The notes beneath the pieces were generated by a model. That model did not search any database. It was not told the origin of the DNA and saw nothing but the letters and a program-made list of their open reading frames with translations. Source: Massilia rhizosphaerae (GTDB taxonomy: Bacteria > Pseudomonadota > Gammaproteobacteria > Burkholderiales > Burkholderiaceae_D). Taken from it: 64,000 nt of DNA. Position 1 is the stretch's first letter; each line of letters begins with the position of its first letter. The DNA is taken from NCBI RefSeq assembly GCF_016093545.1, contig NZ_JADKYX010000016.1, positions 1 to 64,000 of the forward strand. The letters run 5' to 3'. This document shows positions 19,275-28,743 of this stretch, piece after piece. A program made the translations under genes and the position numbers.

Positions 19275-19886
19275 TTACTGGTTGACGACCTCGGCGCCCT
19301 TCGGCACCTCGAACTTGAACGTCTGCGGCCCGAGCGCCGGATTGCGCTGGAAGCTCGTGAATTTCAGCAGCACGGTGCGGCCGAAGCTGTCCTTCAGCTC
19401 CATCGCCTGCGGGATGCCGTCCTTGAGGCCGATGCCGATCTGCTCGAACGTCGTGTCCTTCGATTTCGGCGTCGCGTTCAGCCATTCCAGGCCGTCGTGC
19501 GTGCCCGCCTCGGACAGCGTGAAATTCTTTTCCAGGTCGTTGCTGCCGAACAGGATCGCGGCCGGCGAATTGCCCAGCGCGCCGCCCAGCTTGCGCGTGG
19601 TGACCTGGTTCAGGTCCTTGTCGTACAGGTACAGCGTTTCGCCGTCGGCCTGCAGCAGCTGCTCGTACGGCTTCTGGTAGGTCCAGATGAATTTGCCGGG
19701 GCGCGCGAACACGAAGGTGCCGCTGGACGTCTTGCCGGCCTTGGGTGATTTCGTGACCTGCGTCTGGGTGAATTCGCCGCGGGCGGACTTGGTGCCGGCG
19801 ACGAAGGATTTGAATTGGTCGAGGGCGGTTGCGTGGGCCGCGCCGGCGATCAGCAAAGTTGATGCAATCAATGAAATTTTCAGCAT
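19275..19886 (-). CDS. lolA: Outer-membrane lipoprotein carrier protein LolA
   Basis: A 203-residue periplasmic chaperone that takes lipoproteins from LolCDE to LolB. The start is the ATG at 19886, with AAGGATAACA as ribosome binding site; it gives a clean signal peptide (MLKISLIASTLLIAGAAHA, cleavage near residue 19). The body shows the LolA beta-barrel pattern with GEFTQTQ, GTFVFARPGKFIWTYQKPYE and LYLYDKDLNQVT. The gene sits between ftsK and rarA on the same strand. A BIME repeat separates it from ftsK. Confidence 0.95.
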   Translation of the reverse strand: MLKISLIASTLLIAGAAHATALDQFKSFVAGTKSARGEFTQTQVTKSPKAGKTSSGTFVFARPGKFIWTYQKPYEQLLQADGETLYLYDKDLNQVTTRKLGGALGNSPAAILFGSNDLEKNFTLSEAGTHDGLEWLNATPKSKDTTFEQIGIGLKDGIPQAMELKDSFGRTVLLKFTSFQRNPALGPQTFKFEVPKGAEVVNQ

Positions 19887-19896
19887 TGTTATCCTT

Positions 19897-19971
19897 GTAG
19901 GGTGGGCACCCCGTGCCCACCAAATGCATGCGTCGCGTTGACGCATGGTGGGCACGGGGTGCCCACCCTAC
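19897..19971. repeat. REP/BIME-type palindromic repeat, copy 2 (inverted pair)
   Basis: GTAGGGTGGGCACCCCGTGC plus CCACC at 19897-19921, and its inverse GGTGGGCACGGGGTGCCCAC plus CCTAC at 19947-19971, around a short spacer that is itself palindromic (GCATGCGTC...GACGCATG). It lies between ftsK and lolA and could form strong hairpins in an ftsK-lolA transcript. Confidence 0.8.
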
Positions 19972-19991
19972 CGCATGCGGAGACGAACCGA

Positions 19992-22622
19992 TTACTCCGC
20001 GTTCGTTGCCGGCACCAGGATGTCCCGGTTGCCGTTCGACTGCATCGGCGACACGATGCCGCTCTGCTCCATCTGCTCGAGCAGGCGCGCGGCGCGGTTG
20101 TAGCCGATGCGCAGGTGGCGCTGCACCAGCGAGATCGACGCCCGGCGGTTCTTGAGCACCACCGCCACGGCCTGGTCGTACATGGCGTCGGACTCGCCGC
20201 CGCCCTCGCCCGCCGGCGCGCCGTCGGCGCCGCCGCCTTCTTCCGCCACGCCGCCTTCGAGGATGCCCTCAATGTAATTCGGTTCTCCCGTGGACTGGAG
20301 ATGTTTTACAACTCGATGCACTTCGTCGTCCGACACGAACGCGCCGTGCACGCGGATCGGCAGGCCCGTCCCCGGCGGCATGTACAGCATGTCGCCCATG
20401 CCCAGCAGCGTCTCCGCGCCCATCTGGTCGAGGATGGTGCGCGAGTCGATCTTGGACGACACCTGGAACGCGATGCGCGTCGGGATGTTCGCCTTGATCA
20501 GGCCCGTGATGACGTCCACGGACGGACGCTGCGTCGCCAGGATCAAGTGGATGCCGGCCGCGCGCGCCTTCTGGGCGATACGGGCGATCAATTCCTCGAC
20601 CTTCTTGCCGACCACCATCATGAGGTCGGCCAGCTCGTCGATGATGATGACGATCGTCGGCAGCTTGTCGAGCGGCTCCGGCGCGTCCGGCGTGAGCGAG
20701 AACGGGTTCGGGATGTGTTCCTCGCGCTTCGCGGCGTCAAGGATCTTGCCGTTGTAGCCGGCCAGGTTGCGCACGCCCAACTTCGACATCAGCTTGTAGC
20801 GCCGCTCCATCTCGTTCACGGCCCAGTTCAGCGCGTGGCCGGCCTGGCGCATGTCCGTGACGACCGGCGCCAGCAGGTGCGGGATGCCTTCGTACACCGA
20901 CATCTCCAGCATCTTCGGGTCGATCAGGATCAGGCGCACGTCAGCCGGATCGGCCTTGTAGAGCAGCGACAGGATCGTCGCGTTGATGCCGACGGATTTA
21001 CCGGAACCCGTCGTACCCGCCACCAGCAGGTGCGGCATCTTGGCGAGGTCGGCGACCACCGGCTTGCCGGCGATGTCCTTGCCCAGCGCGACCGTCAGGC
21101 TGGACGCGCTGTCGCCATAGACCTTCGAGCCGAGGATCTCCGTCAGGCGCACGATCTGGCGCTTCGGGTTCGGCAGTTCCAGCGCCATGTAGTTCTTGCC
21201 GGGGATGGTCTCGACGACGCGGATCGACGTCAGCGACAGCGAGCGCGCCAGGTCGCGCGCCAGGTTGACGATCTGGCTGCCCTTCACGCCCGTCGCCGGC
21301 TCGATCTCGTAGCGGGTGACGACCGGGCCCGGATACGCCGCGACGACCTTCGCCTCGACGCCGAAGTCGGACAGCTTCTTCTCGATCAGGCGGCTGGTGA
21401 ATTCCAAGGTATCGACGGCGACCGATTCCTGCGCGGGCGGCGCGTCGTCCAGCAGCGCCAGCGGCGGAAGCGTGCCGTCGCCGTGGATTTCGAACAGGGT
21501 CGACTGGCGCTCCTTCTCGGCCCGTTCGGAACGCGGCACGCTGGTCATCGCCGGCTCGATCTTGATCGGCGACGGGTTCGGCGCGGATGGCGACGGCGGC
21601 GGCGCGGCCGGCTTCGCGGGCGGGCGCGGCGCGACGTCGGGTTCGTCGAACGACGGCTCCAGCGCGGCCGGCACGGGCGGCGCTTCCACGCCGTCGACAT
21701 GCGGCTCGGCACGGGCGCGCGCCAGCTTCGCTTCGCCGCGCGCCTTCACCTTCGCCTTCATCTTGGCCAGGAACCCCGGCGCGGGTGGCGCGGCGTCCTG
21801 CGACTCGTCCGAATCGTCGTCGCGCGGGGTCTCGATGCGCAGCGGCGAACCGCCATGTTTTTCCACGTACTTGGCGCGCTCGTGCACGACGACCTCGTCG
21901 CGCTTGTGCGCCGCCACTTCGCCGTAGCGGCGGTCTTCGCGGTCTTCGTAGCGCAGGCGGAACCAGTCCCACGTCGTCTCGACGGTTTCGCCGATGCGCT
22001 CCGCGACGGCCAGCCACGACACCTGGAAATACCAGGAAAAGCCGAGGCCGAACAACAGCAGCAACAGCAGGGTCGCGCCGGTGAAGCCGAACGCGTTGTG
22101 GGCGGCATGGCCGATCACCTGGCCCAGCACGCCGCCGGGCGCGCGCGGCAGCTCGACTTTCAACGACCACATGCGCAGGTATTCGAGGCCGACGCTGCCG
22201 GCGAACATCAGCACGAAGCCGATCCAGCGGATCAGCGTCTCGCCCTGGTGCTCGGGCTCGAGGTCTCCTTCCTGGACGATGAACCGACTGTGCAGCCGTC
22301 GATACCCCTGCCACACGGCGCGCGTAAAACAGACGCACAGCCACCAGGCGGAAAAGCCGAAGATGAACAATAATAAGTCGGCCAGCCAGGCGCCTGCGCG
22401 GCCGCCCAGATTGGCGATGTGGGGCACGACGTTCTCGTGCGAGAAGCCCGGATCGGCCCTGTTGTAACTGAGCAAAATGAGGACGAAATACAACAGCGCG
22501 ACGGCCGTCGCCAGCCAGCGCGCCTCCGACAACAGGCGCACGAGCCGGTTCGGCAGCGGCTGGCGCGGCGGCCTCGGCTTGTGAGTATAGGTCGTGCTCG
22601 TCGATGGACTATTCTTGCTCAT
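19992..22622 (-). CDS. ftsK: DNA translocase FtsK
   Basis: An 876-residue septal DNA pump that coordinates chromosome segregation and dimer resolution with division. I chose the ATG at 22622 (MSKNSPSTSTT); an upstream in-frame ATG would add 34 residues without family support. The N-terminus has four membrane helices (for example WLATAVALLYFVLILLSY, LADLLLFIFGFSAWWLCVCF). A Pro/Ala-rich linker follows (about residues 260-385), then the motor with Walker A GTTGSGKS near residue 535, and a C-terminal winged-helix gamma domain (ASISLVQRHLRIGYNRAARL) that reads KOPS sites. It heads the ftsK-lolA-rarA-serS block, and trxB is divergent. Confidence 0.97.
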   Translation of the reverse strand: MSKNSPSTSTTYTHKPRPPRQPLPNRLVRLLSEARWLATAVALLYFVLILLSYNRADPGFSHENVVPHIANLGGRAGAWLADLLLFIFGFSAWWLCVCFTRAVWQGYRRLHSRFIVQEGDLEPEHQGETLIRWIGFVLMFAGSVGLEYLRMWSLKVELPRAPGGVLGQVIGHAAHNAFGFTGATLLLLLLFGLGFSWYFQVSWLAVAERIGETVETTWDWFRLRYEDREDRRYGEVAAHKRDEVVVHERAKYVEKHGGSPLRIETPRDDDSDESQDAAPPAPGFLAKMKAKVKARGEAKLARARAEPHVDGVEAPPVPAALEPSFDEPDVAPRPPAKPAAPPPSPSAPNPSPIKIEPAMTSVPRSERAEKERQSTLFEIHGDGTLPPLALLDDAPPAQESVAVDTLEFTSRLIEKKLSDFGVEAKVVAAYPGPVVTRYEIEPATGVKGSQIVNLARDLARSLSLTSIRVVETIPGKNYMALELPNPKRQIVRLTEILGSKVYGDSASSLTVALGKDIAGKPVVADLAKMPHLLVAGTTGSGKSVGINATILSLLYKADPADVRLILIDPKMLEMSVYEGIPHLLAPVVTDMRQAGHALNWAVNEMERRYKLMSKLGVRNLAGYNGKILDAAKREEHIPNPFSLTPDAPEPLDKLPTIVIIIDELADLMMVVGKKVEELIARIAQKARAAGIHLILATQRPSVDVITGLIKANIPTRIAFQVSSKIDSRTILDQMGAETLLGMGDMLYMPPGTGLPIRVHGAFVSDDEVHRVVKHLQSTGEPNYIEGILEGGVAEEGGGADGAPAGEGGGESDAMYDQAVAVVLKNRRASISLVQRHLRIGYNRAARLLEQMEQSGIVSPMQSNGNRDILVPATNAE

Positions 22623-22728
22623 TGCAGTGTGAAACGGTACTTCCGGGTAACAATTCCCCAAAGATGCCCATTCTAAGCGATATATTGCCGGCCTGGCCCC
22701 ACGATTCATGCTTGTTTGCATCATCGTC

Positions 22729-22734
22729 TATAAT
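22729..22734 (+). promoter_or_regulatory. -10 box upstream of trxB
   Basis: A perfect TATAAT at 22729-22734, 79 bases before the trxB start. No good -35 box is evident at the usual distance, so only the -10 element is claimed. Confidence 0.4.
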
Positions 22735-22812
22735 CCCCGCTTCAACGCCTCTTGATTCCCGCACCGCCCGGCCCCACTTTCCGGGCATCATCCCGATAGA
22801 AGAATTTCAAAC

Positions 22813-23766
22813 ATGACCACTCGCAAACATGCCAAAGTCCTGATCCTCGGTTCCGGTCCCGCCGGTTACAGCGCCGCCGTCTATGCCGCGCGCGCCAATC
22901 TCAGTCCGATGCTGGTGACCGGTGTCGAGCAGGGTGGTCAATTGATGACGACGACGGACGTCGAGAACTGGCCGGGCGACCCGCTGGGCGTCCAGGGTCC
23001 GGAACTGATGCAGCGCCTGCTGCAGCACGCCGAGCGTTTCAATACCGAGATCGTGTTCGACCACATCCACACGACGTTCCTCAACGAGCGGCCGATCCGC
23101 CTGCTGGGCGACTCGCACGAATTCACCTGCGACGCGCTGATCATCGCGACGGGCGCCTCGGCGCAATACCTCGGCCTGCCCAGCGAACAGGCGTTCATGG
23201 GCAAGGGCGTGTCCGCCTGCGCCACCTGCGACGGCTTCTTCTACCGCAACCAGGAAGTGGCGGTCATCGGCGGCGGCAACACGGCGGTCGAGGAAGCGCT
23301 GTACCTGTCGAACATCGCGACGAAAGTCACGCTGATCCACCGCCGCGACAAGTTCCGCGCCGAGCCGATCCTGATCGACCGCCTGATGGGCAAGGTCGCC
23401 GAGGGCAAGATCGCGCTGGAGCTGAACCACACGCTGGACGAGGTCCAGGGCGACCAGAGCGGCGTGACGGGCCTGCGGCTGCAATCGACGGCCGACGGCG
23501 CGACGAAGGAAATCAAGGTGCACGGCCTGTTCGTGGCGATCGGCCACAAGCCGAACACGGGCATCTTCGAAGGCCAGGTGGACATGCACAACGGCTACAT
23601 CAAGACCCGCGGCGGCAGCGAAGGCATGGCCACCGCGACCAACGTCCCGGGCGTGTTCGCGGCCGGCGACGTGCAGGACCACGTGTACCGCCAGGCGATC
23701 ACGTCGTCCGGTTCGGGCTGCATGGCCGCGCTGGATGCCCAGCGCTACCTGGAAGCGCTGGAGTGA
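22813..23766 (+). CDS. trxB: Thioredoxin reductase
   Basis: A 317-residue cytoplasmic flavoprotein that reduces thioredoxin with NADPH. The FAD-binding GSGPAG motif lies at residues 13-18. The redox-active CATC motif is at residues 136-139 (SACATCDG). The NADPH-binding glycine motif is GGGNTAVEE, and the C-terminal FAD motif is GVFAAGDVQD. Length and order are standard. It is divergent from ftsK and followed closely by an Smr-domain gene starting two bases after its stop, suggesting co-transcription. Confidence 0.97.
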   Translation: MTTRKHAKVLILGSGPAGYSAAVYAARANLSPMLVTGVEQGGQLMTTTDVENWPGDPLGVQGPELMQRLLQHAERFNTEIVFDHIHTTFLNERPIRLLGDSHEFTCDALIIATGASAQYLGLPSEQAFMGKGVSACATCDGFFYRNQEVAVIGGGNTAVEEALYLSNIATKVTLIHRRDKFRAEPILIDRLMGKVAEGKIALELNHTLDEVQGDQSGVTGLRLQSTADGATKEIKVHGLFVAIGHKPNTGIFEGQVDMHNGYIKTRGGSEGMATATNVPGVFAAGDVQDHVYRQAITSSGSGCMAALDAQRYLEALE

Positions 23767-23767
23767 C

Positions 23768-24454
23768 ATGGGTGGTTCGATGGCGACGATGAAGGACTTC
23801 GCTGATCTCAAATCCTTGCGCGACAAGCTCAAGGAAGAAGAACGGCTGCGCGCCATCGAGAAGGCCGAGCGGGAAAAGCGCGAGCGCATCGCGCGCGAGC
23901 ACGCCGTCGAATTCCGCTCGGCCGTCGCGGACGTCGTCAAGATGCCCGAATCGGACCGCTACGTGTGGCGGCCGATGCATGAATTCGAGACGCGCGGCCA
24001 GCCGCTGCCCGCGCGTCCGCGCACGCCTGAAGAAGAAACGGCGGCCGTGCTGCGCGAATCGATGCTGTCCGACCAGTTCGACGTGGACGGCCTGCTCGAC
24101 GAAGATCCTTCCCTCAGCTGGTCGGCACCCGGCGTCGGCCCCGACGTCGTCAAAAAACTGCGCAAGCGCCACTGGCCCGTCGAGGACGAGCTGGACCTGC
24201 ACGGCCTCACGCGCGACCTCGCGCGGCGCCACGTCGACGCCTGGCTGCGCAAATCCAATAAACGCGGCATCCGCTGCGTGCGCATCATCCACGGCGTGGG
24301 CTATGGCTCGGCCGGCGGCGAACCGGTCCTGCGCGGCATGGTCCACAGCTGGCTCGTGCAGACGAACGAGGTGGTCGCCTTCTGCGTGGCGAACCGGACC
24401 GACGGCGGCAACGGCGCGCTGATCGTCCTGCTGCGTCCCGCACTCGAAGACTGA
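23768..24454 (+). CDS. Smr/MutS2-domain protein (putative endonuclease)
   Basis: A 228-residue protein starting one base after trxB (ATG 23768; another ATG follows four codons later). The N-terminal 60 residues are a charged helix (KEEERLRAIEKAEREKRERI). The C-terminal half is an Smr domain with the LDLHG motif near residue 141, the HVDAWL block, and the glycine-rich GVGYGSAGG (variant of GxGxxSxxG) near residue 178. Smr domains are associated with DNA or RNA nicking. The E. coli relatives are YdaL and SmrB. The specific substrate is unknown here. Confidence 0.9.
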   Translation: MGGSMATMKDFADLKSLRDKLKEEERLRAIEKAEREKRERIAREHAVEFRSAVADVVKMPESDRYVWRPMHEFETRGQPLPARPRTPEEETAAVLRESMLSDQFDVDGLLDEDPSLSWSAPGVGPDVVKKLRKRHWPVEDELDLHGLTRDLARRHVDAWLRKSNKRGIRCVRIIHGVGYGSAGGEPVLRGMVHSWLVQTNEVVAFCVANRTDGGNGALIVLLRPALED

Positions 24455-24477
24455 GCGCGTTTCCCGCAGCCCGCCGC

Positions 24478-25083
24478 ATGCACCTCATCACCGTCATCGA
24501 GATCGTCGCGATCCTGGTGGGGGCGTTCTCGGGCTTCATCGAGGCCAGGCGCAAGCGCATGGACGTGGTGGGCGTGTTCACGGTCGCGTTCATCGCCGCG
24601 TTCGGCGGCGGCACCCTGCGCGACATCCTGCTGGACAAGCGGCCGCTGTTCTGGGTGATCCACCAGGAGTACGCGATCCTGATCTTCGTGCTGGCTCTCG
24701 TCGCGACGCCGCTGATCCGCACCCTGCGCCAGATCGTGTCGGAACGGCTGATCGTCGTCGCCGACGCCGTCGGCCTGGGGCTGTTTTCCGTGGCCGGCGT
24801 GTCGTCCGCGCTGGACGCGCACATGCCGCTGTTCATCGCGTCGATGATGGGCGTGATCACGGGGATCTTCGGCGGCGTGATGCGCGACATCGTCTGCAAC
24901 GAAGTGCCGATGGTGTTCAGGGACGGCAAGCCCTACGCCATCTGCGCCTTCCTCGGCAACTGGATGTTCCTGCTGCTGGGGATGAACGGCTTCCCGCACG
25001 ACTTCGCGCTGTGGTCCAGCGCGCTGTTCATCGTCGTGTTCCGGCTGGTGGCCTGGCGGTTCGATTTCCGCGTGGGGCGCTAG
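24478..25083 (+). CDS. TRIC-type cation channel / UPF0126 membrane protein
   Basis: A 201-residue integral membrane protein with about seven hydrophobic segments and two internally related halves. The halves show TVAFIAAFGGGTLRDILLDK and, in the second repeat, MMGVITGIFGGVMRDIVCNE; the GGGxxRD-type motif is diagnostic of UPF0126/TRIC proteins such as YadS and YicG. Bacterial TRIC homologues form trimeric monovalent-cation channels. The start is the ATG at 24478 shortly after the Smr gene, so it may be in the same transcript. Confidence 0.9.
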   Translation: MHLITVIEIVAILVGAFSGFIEARRKRMDVVGVFTVAFIAAFGGGTLRDILLDKRPLFWVIHQEYAILIFVLALVATPLIRTLRQIVSERLIVVADAVGLGLFSVAGVSSALDAHMPLFIASMMGVITGIFGGVMRDIVCNEVPMVFRDGKPYAICAFLGNWMFLLLGMNGFPHDFALWSSALFIVVFRLVAWRFDFRVGR

Positions 25084-25098
25084 CGCCGCCCCAGCCGC

Positions 25099-25437
25099 TT
25101 ATACGGCGTCCGGCCCCGTTTCGCCCGTGCGGATGCGGATCACCTGTTCCACGTCCTGCACGAAGATCTTGCCGTCGCCGATCTTGCCCGTGCGCGCGGC
25201 CTTGATGATGGCGTCCACGACCTGCTCGGTGAGCGCGTCGTCGACCACCACTTCGATCTTCACCTTGGGCAGGAAGTCGACCACGTATTCGGCGCCGCGG
25301 TACAGCTCCGTGTGGCCCTTCTGGCGGCCGAAGCCCTTCACTTCCGTGACGGTCAGGCCGGTGACGTTCACTTCGGCCAGCGCTTCGCGCACCTCGTCCA
25401 GTTTGAACGGCTTGATCACGCAGGTAATCTGTTTCAT
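25099..25437 (-). CDS. glnB: Nitrogen regulatory protein P-II
   Basis: A 112-residue trimeric signal protein that senses 2-oxoglutarate, ATP/ADP and, through uridylylation, glutamine. The uridylylation site Tyr51 lies in the T-loop YRGAEYVVDF, and the C-terminal P-II signature reads GKIGDGKIFVQDVEQVIRIR. It follows nadE on the same strand with a gap of 45 bases. In betaproteobacteria this nadE-adjacent copy is usually called glnB. A glnK-type paralogue, normally next to amtB, cannot be excluded by sequence alone. Confidence 0.95.
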   Translation of the reverse strand: MKQITCVIKPFKLDEVREALAEVNVTGLTVTEVKGFGRQKGHTELYRGAEYVVDFLPKVKIEVVVDDALTEQVVDAIIKAARTGKIGDGKIFVQDVEQVIRIRTGETGPDAV

Positions 25438-25482
25438 GGGTATCTCCTTTCAGCTATCGCCCGATTATCGCACGGCATCCCG

Positions 25483-27546
25483 TCAGTCCGGAATCCTCGC
25501 CAGCTGGTCCATCCACACGACCGCTTCCGAATCGCTCGGCGCGCGCCAGTCGCCGCGCGGGGACAGCGAGCCGCCGTTGCCGACCTTCGGCCCGTTCGGC
25601 ACGCACGAGCGCTTGAACTGGCTCGTCTTGAAGAAGCGCCACAGGAAGATGCCGAGGTTCTTCTTGATCGCCGCGAGGTCGTACTGGTTGCGCGCCGGGC
25701 TGCCGCCTTCCGGCCACGGTCCGGCCGCGCGATCGTGCCACGCGCTCCACGACAAGAACGCGACCTTGGCCGGGCCGAAGCCATAGCGGATCGTGTAGTA
25801 CAGGTTGAAGTCCTGCAGCTCGTACGGGCCGATGAAGTCTTCCGTCACCTGCGCCGGCTTGCCCTCTTCCTTGCCCGTTCCCGTCTTGCCCGGCACGAGT
25901 TCGGGCGAGATCTCCGTTTCCAGCACGTGGATCAGGACGTCGGAGCCCGTTTCTCCGATCTGCTTCGTGTCCGCGACCCAGCGCACGAGGTGCGAGATCA
26001 AGGTCTTCGGCACGCTCGCGTTGACGTTGTAGTGCGACATGTGGTCGCCCACGCCGTACGTGCACCAGCCCAGCGCCAGCTCGGACAGGTCGCCCGTGCC
26101 GATCACGATCGCGTGATGGTGGTTCGCGAGGCGGAACAGGTGACTGGTGCGCTCGCCCGCCTGCACGTTCTCGAACGTGACGTCGTACTGCTCGGCGCCT
26201 TCCGCGTACGGATGGCCGAGGTCCTTGAGCATCTGGACGCAGCTGGGCCGGATGTCGATCTCGTGCGCCGTGCAGCCGACCACGCGCATCAGTTCGCGCG
26301 CCTGGCGCAAGGTGCGCTCGCTCGTCGCGAAGCCGGGCATCGTGTACGCGAGGATGTTCGTGCGCGGCAGGTGCAGCTTGTCCATCGCCTTGGCGCAGAC
26401 GAGCAGCGCGTGCGTCGAATCGAGGCCGCCGGAAATGCCGATGACGACCTTCTGGTGCCCGGACGACTGCAGCCGCTGCACGAGCGCCTGCACCTGGATG
26501 TTGTAGACCTCCGTGCAGCGCGCGTCGCGCCGGCGGCCGTCGGCCGGCACGTACGGGAAGCGCTCGACGAGGCGCGTGAGCGGCAGGTCGCGCTCGAGCG
26601 GCAGCGCCACGGCAAACGTCTGCGTGCGGAATTTTTCGACCTCGTGCGCGTGCCGGCGCACGGACTGCGCGAACGTCGTCGTGTGCATGCGGTCGACGGA
26701 CAGGCGTTCCAGGTCGACGTCGCCATAGACGATATGCGAGTCGCCCAGGAAGCGCTCGGACTCGGCCAGCAGGTCGCCCTTTTCGTAGATCAGCGACTGG
26801 CCGTCCCACGCCATGTCCGTCGTCGATTCGCCGCGGCCCGCCGACGTGTACAGGTAGGCGGCGAGGCAGCGCGCCGACTGCTGCGCCACGAGCTGGTGGC
26901 GGTAGCCGCTCTTGCCGACGACGACGTTCGACGCCGACAGGTTCACGAGCACCGTCGCGCCGGCCAGCGCGGCATACGAGGACGGCGGGATCGGCACCCA
27001 CACGTCTTCGCAGATCTCGACGTGGAAGCGGAACAAGGGCTGGTTTTCCAGCGCGAAGATCTGTTCGGGACCGAACGCCACGTCCTGGCCCAGCAGCGAG
27101 ATTCGGTCGACGGCCGCGTTGTCCGCCGCGCTGAACTGCCGACTTTCGTAAAATTCGCCATAATTGGGCAGATAGCTTTTCGGGACCACGCCCAGGATGC
27201 GGCCACCCGCGACGACGACGGCACAGTTGAACAGCACGTGGTCGACGCGCAGCGGCGCGCCGACGACGAGCGCCAGCGGCAGCGAGCTGGACGCGGCGAC
27301 CACTTCGGCCAGCGCGTCCAGCACGGCATCGAGCAGCGCGCGCTGGTGGAACAGGTCGTCGCAGGTGTACGCCGACAGGCCCAGTTCCGGGAAGGCGGCC
27401 AGCACGGCGCCCGCGTCGGCAGCCTCGCGCGCGAGGCGGATCGTTTCCTGCGCGTTGAAGGCCGGGTCCGCGACCTTGCAACGCGGGCTGGCGACGGCCA
27501 CGCGCGCGAAGTCGTGGGAATACAGGTTGAAGAATCGCTTATCCAT
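25483..27546 (-). CDS. nadE: Glutamine-dependent NAD(+) synthetase
   Basis: A 687-residue two-domain enzyme catalysing the last step of NAD synthesis (amidation of deamido-NAD with ammonia from glutamine). The N-terminal nitrilase-fold glutaminase has the catalytic triad in AFPELGLSAY (Glu), VVPKSYLPNY (Lys) and EICEDVW (Cys). The synthetase domain has the PP-loop ISGGLDST near residue 370. The start is the ATG at 27546 (MDKRFFNLYS). The gene lies upstream of glnB in one transcriptional unit, linking NAD and nitrogen control, and is divergent from the acyltransferase gene starting 27 bases away. Confidence 0.96.
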   Translation of the reverse strand: MDKRFFNLYSHDFARVAVASPRCKVADPAFNAQETIRLAREAADAGAVLAAFPELGLSAYTCDDLFHQRALLDAVLDALAEVVAASSSLPLALVVGAPLRVDHVLFNCAVVVAGGRILGVVPKSYLPNYGEFYESRQFSAADNAAVDRISLLGQDVAFGPEQIFALENQPLFRFHVEICEDVWVPIPPSSYAALAGATVLVNLSASNVVVGKSGYRHQLVAQQSARCLAAYLYTSAGRGESTTDMAWDGQSLIYEKGDLLAESERFLGDSHIVYGDVDLERLSVDRMHTTTFAQSVRRHAHEVEKFRTQTFAVALPLERDLPLTRLVERFPYVPADGRRRDARCTEVYNIQVQALVQRLQSSGHQKVVIGISGGLDSTHALLVCAKAMDKLHLPRTNILAYTMPGFATSERTLRQARELMRVVGCTAHEIDIRPSCVQMLKDLGHPYAEGAEQYDVTFENVQAGERTSHLFRLANHHHAIVIGTGDLSELALGWCTYGVGDHMSHYNVNASVPKTLISHLVRWVADTKQIGETGSDVLIHVLETEISPELVPGKTGTGKEEGKPAQVTEDFIGPYELQDFNLYYTIRYGFGPAKVAFLSWSAWHDRAAGPWPEGGSPARNQYDLAAIKKNLGIFLWRFFKTSQFKRSCVPNGPKVGNGGSLSPRGDWRAPSDSEAVVWMDQLARIPD

Positions 27547-27573
27547 AGGTCTCAACAGCTCACGGAAGTCATC

Positions 27574-28743
27574 TTGAATTATCGCACGCATATCGTTTCT
27601 TCTCTGTCCGAGGTCGGACAAGCCGAATGGGACGCCCTCGTCGCCCAGCAGCGGGAGCCGAACCCGTTTCTGTCGTTCGCCTTCCTGCACGCCCTGCACG
27701 AATCCGGCAGCGCCACGCCGGAGACGGGCTGGCAGCCGCAATACATCGCGCTGTACGACAAGGACGACCGCCTGGCCGCCGCCCTGCCCCTGTACGTGAA
27801 GGGCCATTCGTACGGCGAATACGTGTTCGACTGGGCGTGGGCCAATGCCTACCAGGAGCATGGGCTCGACTATTACCCGAAACTCCTGTCCGCGATCCCG
27901 TTCACGCCCGTCGCGGGCGCGCGCCTGCTCGCGCGCGACGCCCATGCGCGCGCGGCCCTCGTCGACGTGCTGCTGAAAACGCAGAAGGCGACGGACGTGT
28001 CGTCCACGCACGTGCTGTTCCCGCCCGACGACGAGGCGAGGCAACTAGCCGACGCCGGCTTCCTGCTGCGCAGCGGCGTGCAGTTCCACTGGATGAACGC
28101 GGGCTACGCGACGTTCGACGACTTCCTCGCCACGCTGGAACAAAAAAAGCGCAAGAACATCCGCGCCGAGCGACGCAAGGTACGCGACGCGGGCGTGCTG
28201 CTGCGCCGCGTGCGCGGTCCCGGCATCCGCGACGAGGACTGGCGCTTCTTCGCGCGCTGCTACCGCAACACCTACGCGGAGCATTTCTCCAAACCCTACC
28301 TGAACCTGGACTTCTTCCGCCGCATCGGCAAGACGATGCCGGAAAACCTGCTGCTCGTGATCGCGGAACGGGACGGCCAGCCGATCGCGGCCTCGCTCGT
28401 CGTGCACGACGCGACCACGTTGTACGGCCGCTACTGGGGCGCGCTGGAGCACGTGCCCTGCCTGCACTTCGAGACGGCGTACTACCAGCCGCTCGAGTTC
28501 TGCATCGAGCAGGGGATCCGGGTGTTCGAGGGCGGCGCGCAGGGCGAGCACAAGATGGCACGCGGCTTCCTGCCGACCCGGACCTGGTCGGCGCACTGGC
28601 TCGCGCACCCGGCGTTCGCGGATGCCGTCGAGCGCTTCCTGGAGCGCGAGGCGGGCGGCATCGACGATTACCTCGATGAGCTCAACGACCGCAATCCATT
28701 CCGCGCCGCGCCCGGCAACGGCAACGGCAACGGCAACACGTAA
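27574..28743 (+). CDS. FemAB/GNAT-type acyltransferase family protein (DUF482-like)
   Basis: A 389-residue cytoplasmic protein. No ATG occurs near the N-terminus; TTG at 27574 is preceded by ACGGAAG and gives the family-like start LNYRTHIVSSLSEV. The protein shows the pattern of the peptidoglycan-biosynthesis/FemAB-like acyltransferases: NPFLSFAFLHALHESGS near the N-terminus, QKKRKNIRAERRKV, YLNLDFFRRI and the C-terminal FEGGAQGEHKMARGFLP block. The biological substrate of the family is not known to me. It is divergent from nadE and overlaps the next gene tail to tail by 76 bases. The C-terminus ends in a low-complexity GNGNGNGN tail. Confidence 0.75.
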   Translation: MNYRTHIVSSLSEVGQAEWDALVAQQREPNPFLSFAFLHALHESGSATPETGWQPQYIALYDKDDRLAAALPLYVKGHSYGEYVFDWAWANAYQEHGLDYYPKLLSAIPFTPVAGARLLARDAHARAALVDVLLKTQKATDVSSTHVLFPPDDEARQLADAGFLLRSGVQFHWMNAGYATFDDFLATLEQKKRKNIRAERRKVRDAGVLLRRVRGPGIRDEDWRFFARCYRNTYAEHFSKPYLNLDFFRRIGKTMPENLLLVIAERDGQPIAASLVVHDATTLYGRYWGALEHVPCLHFETAYYQPLEFCIEQGIRVFEGGAQGEHKMARGFLPTRTWSAHWLAHPAFADAVERFLEREAGGIDDYLDELNDRNPFRAAPGNGNGNGNT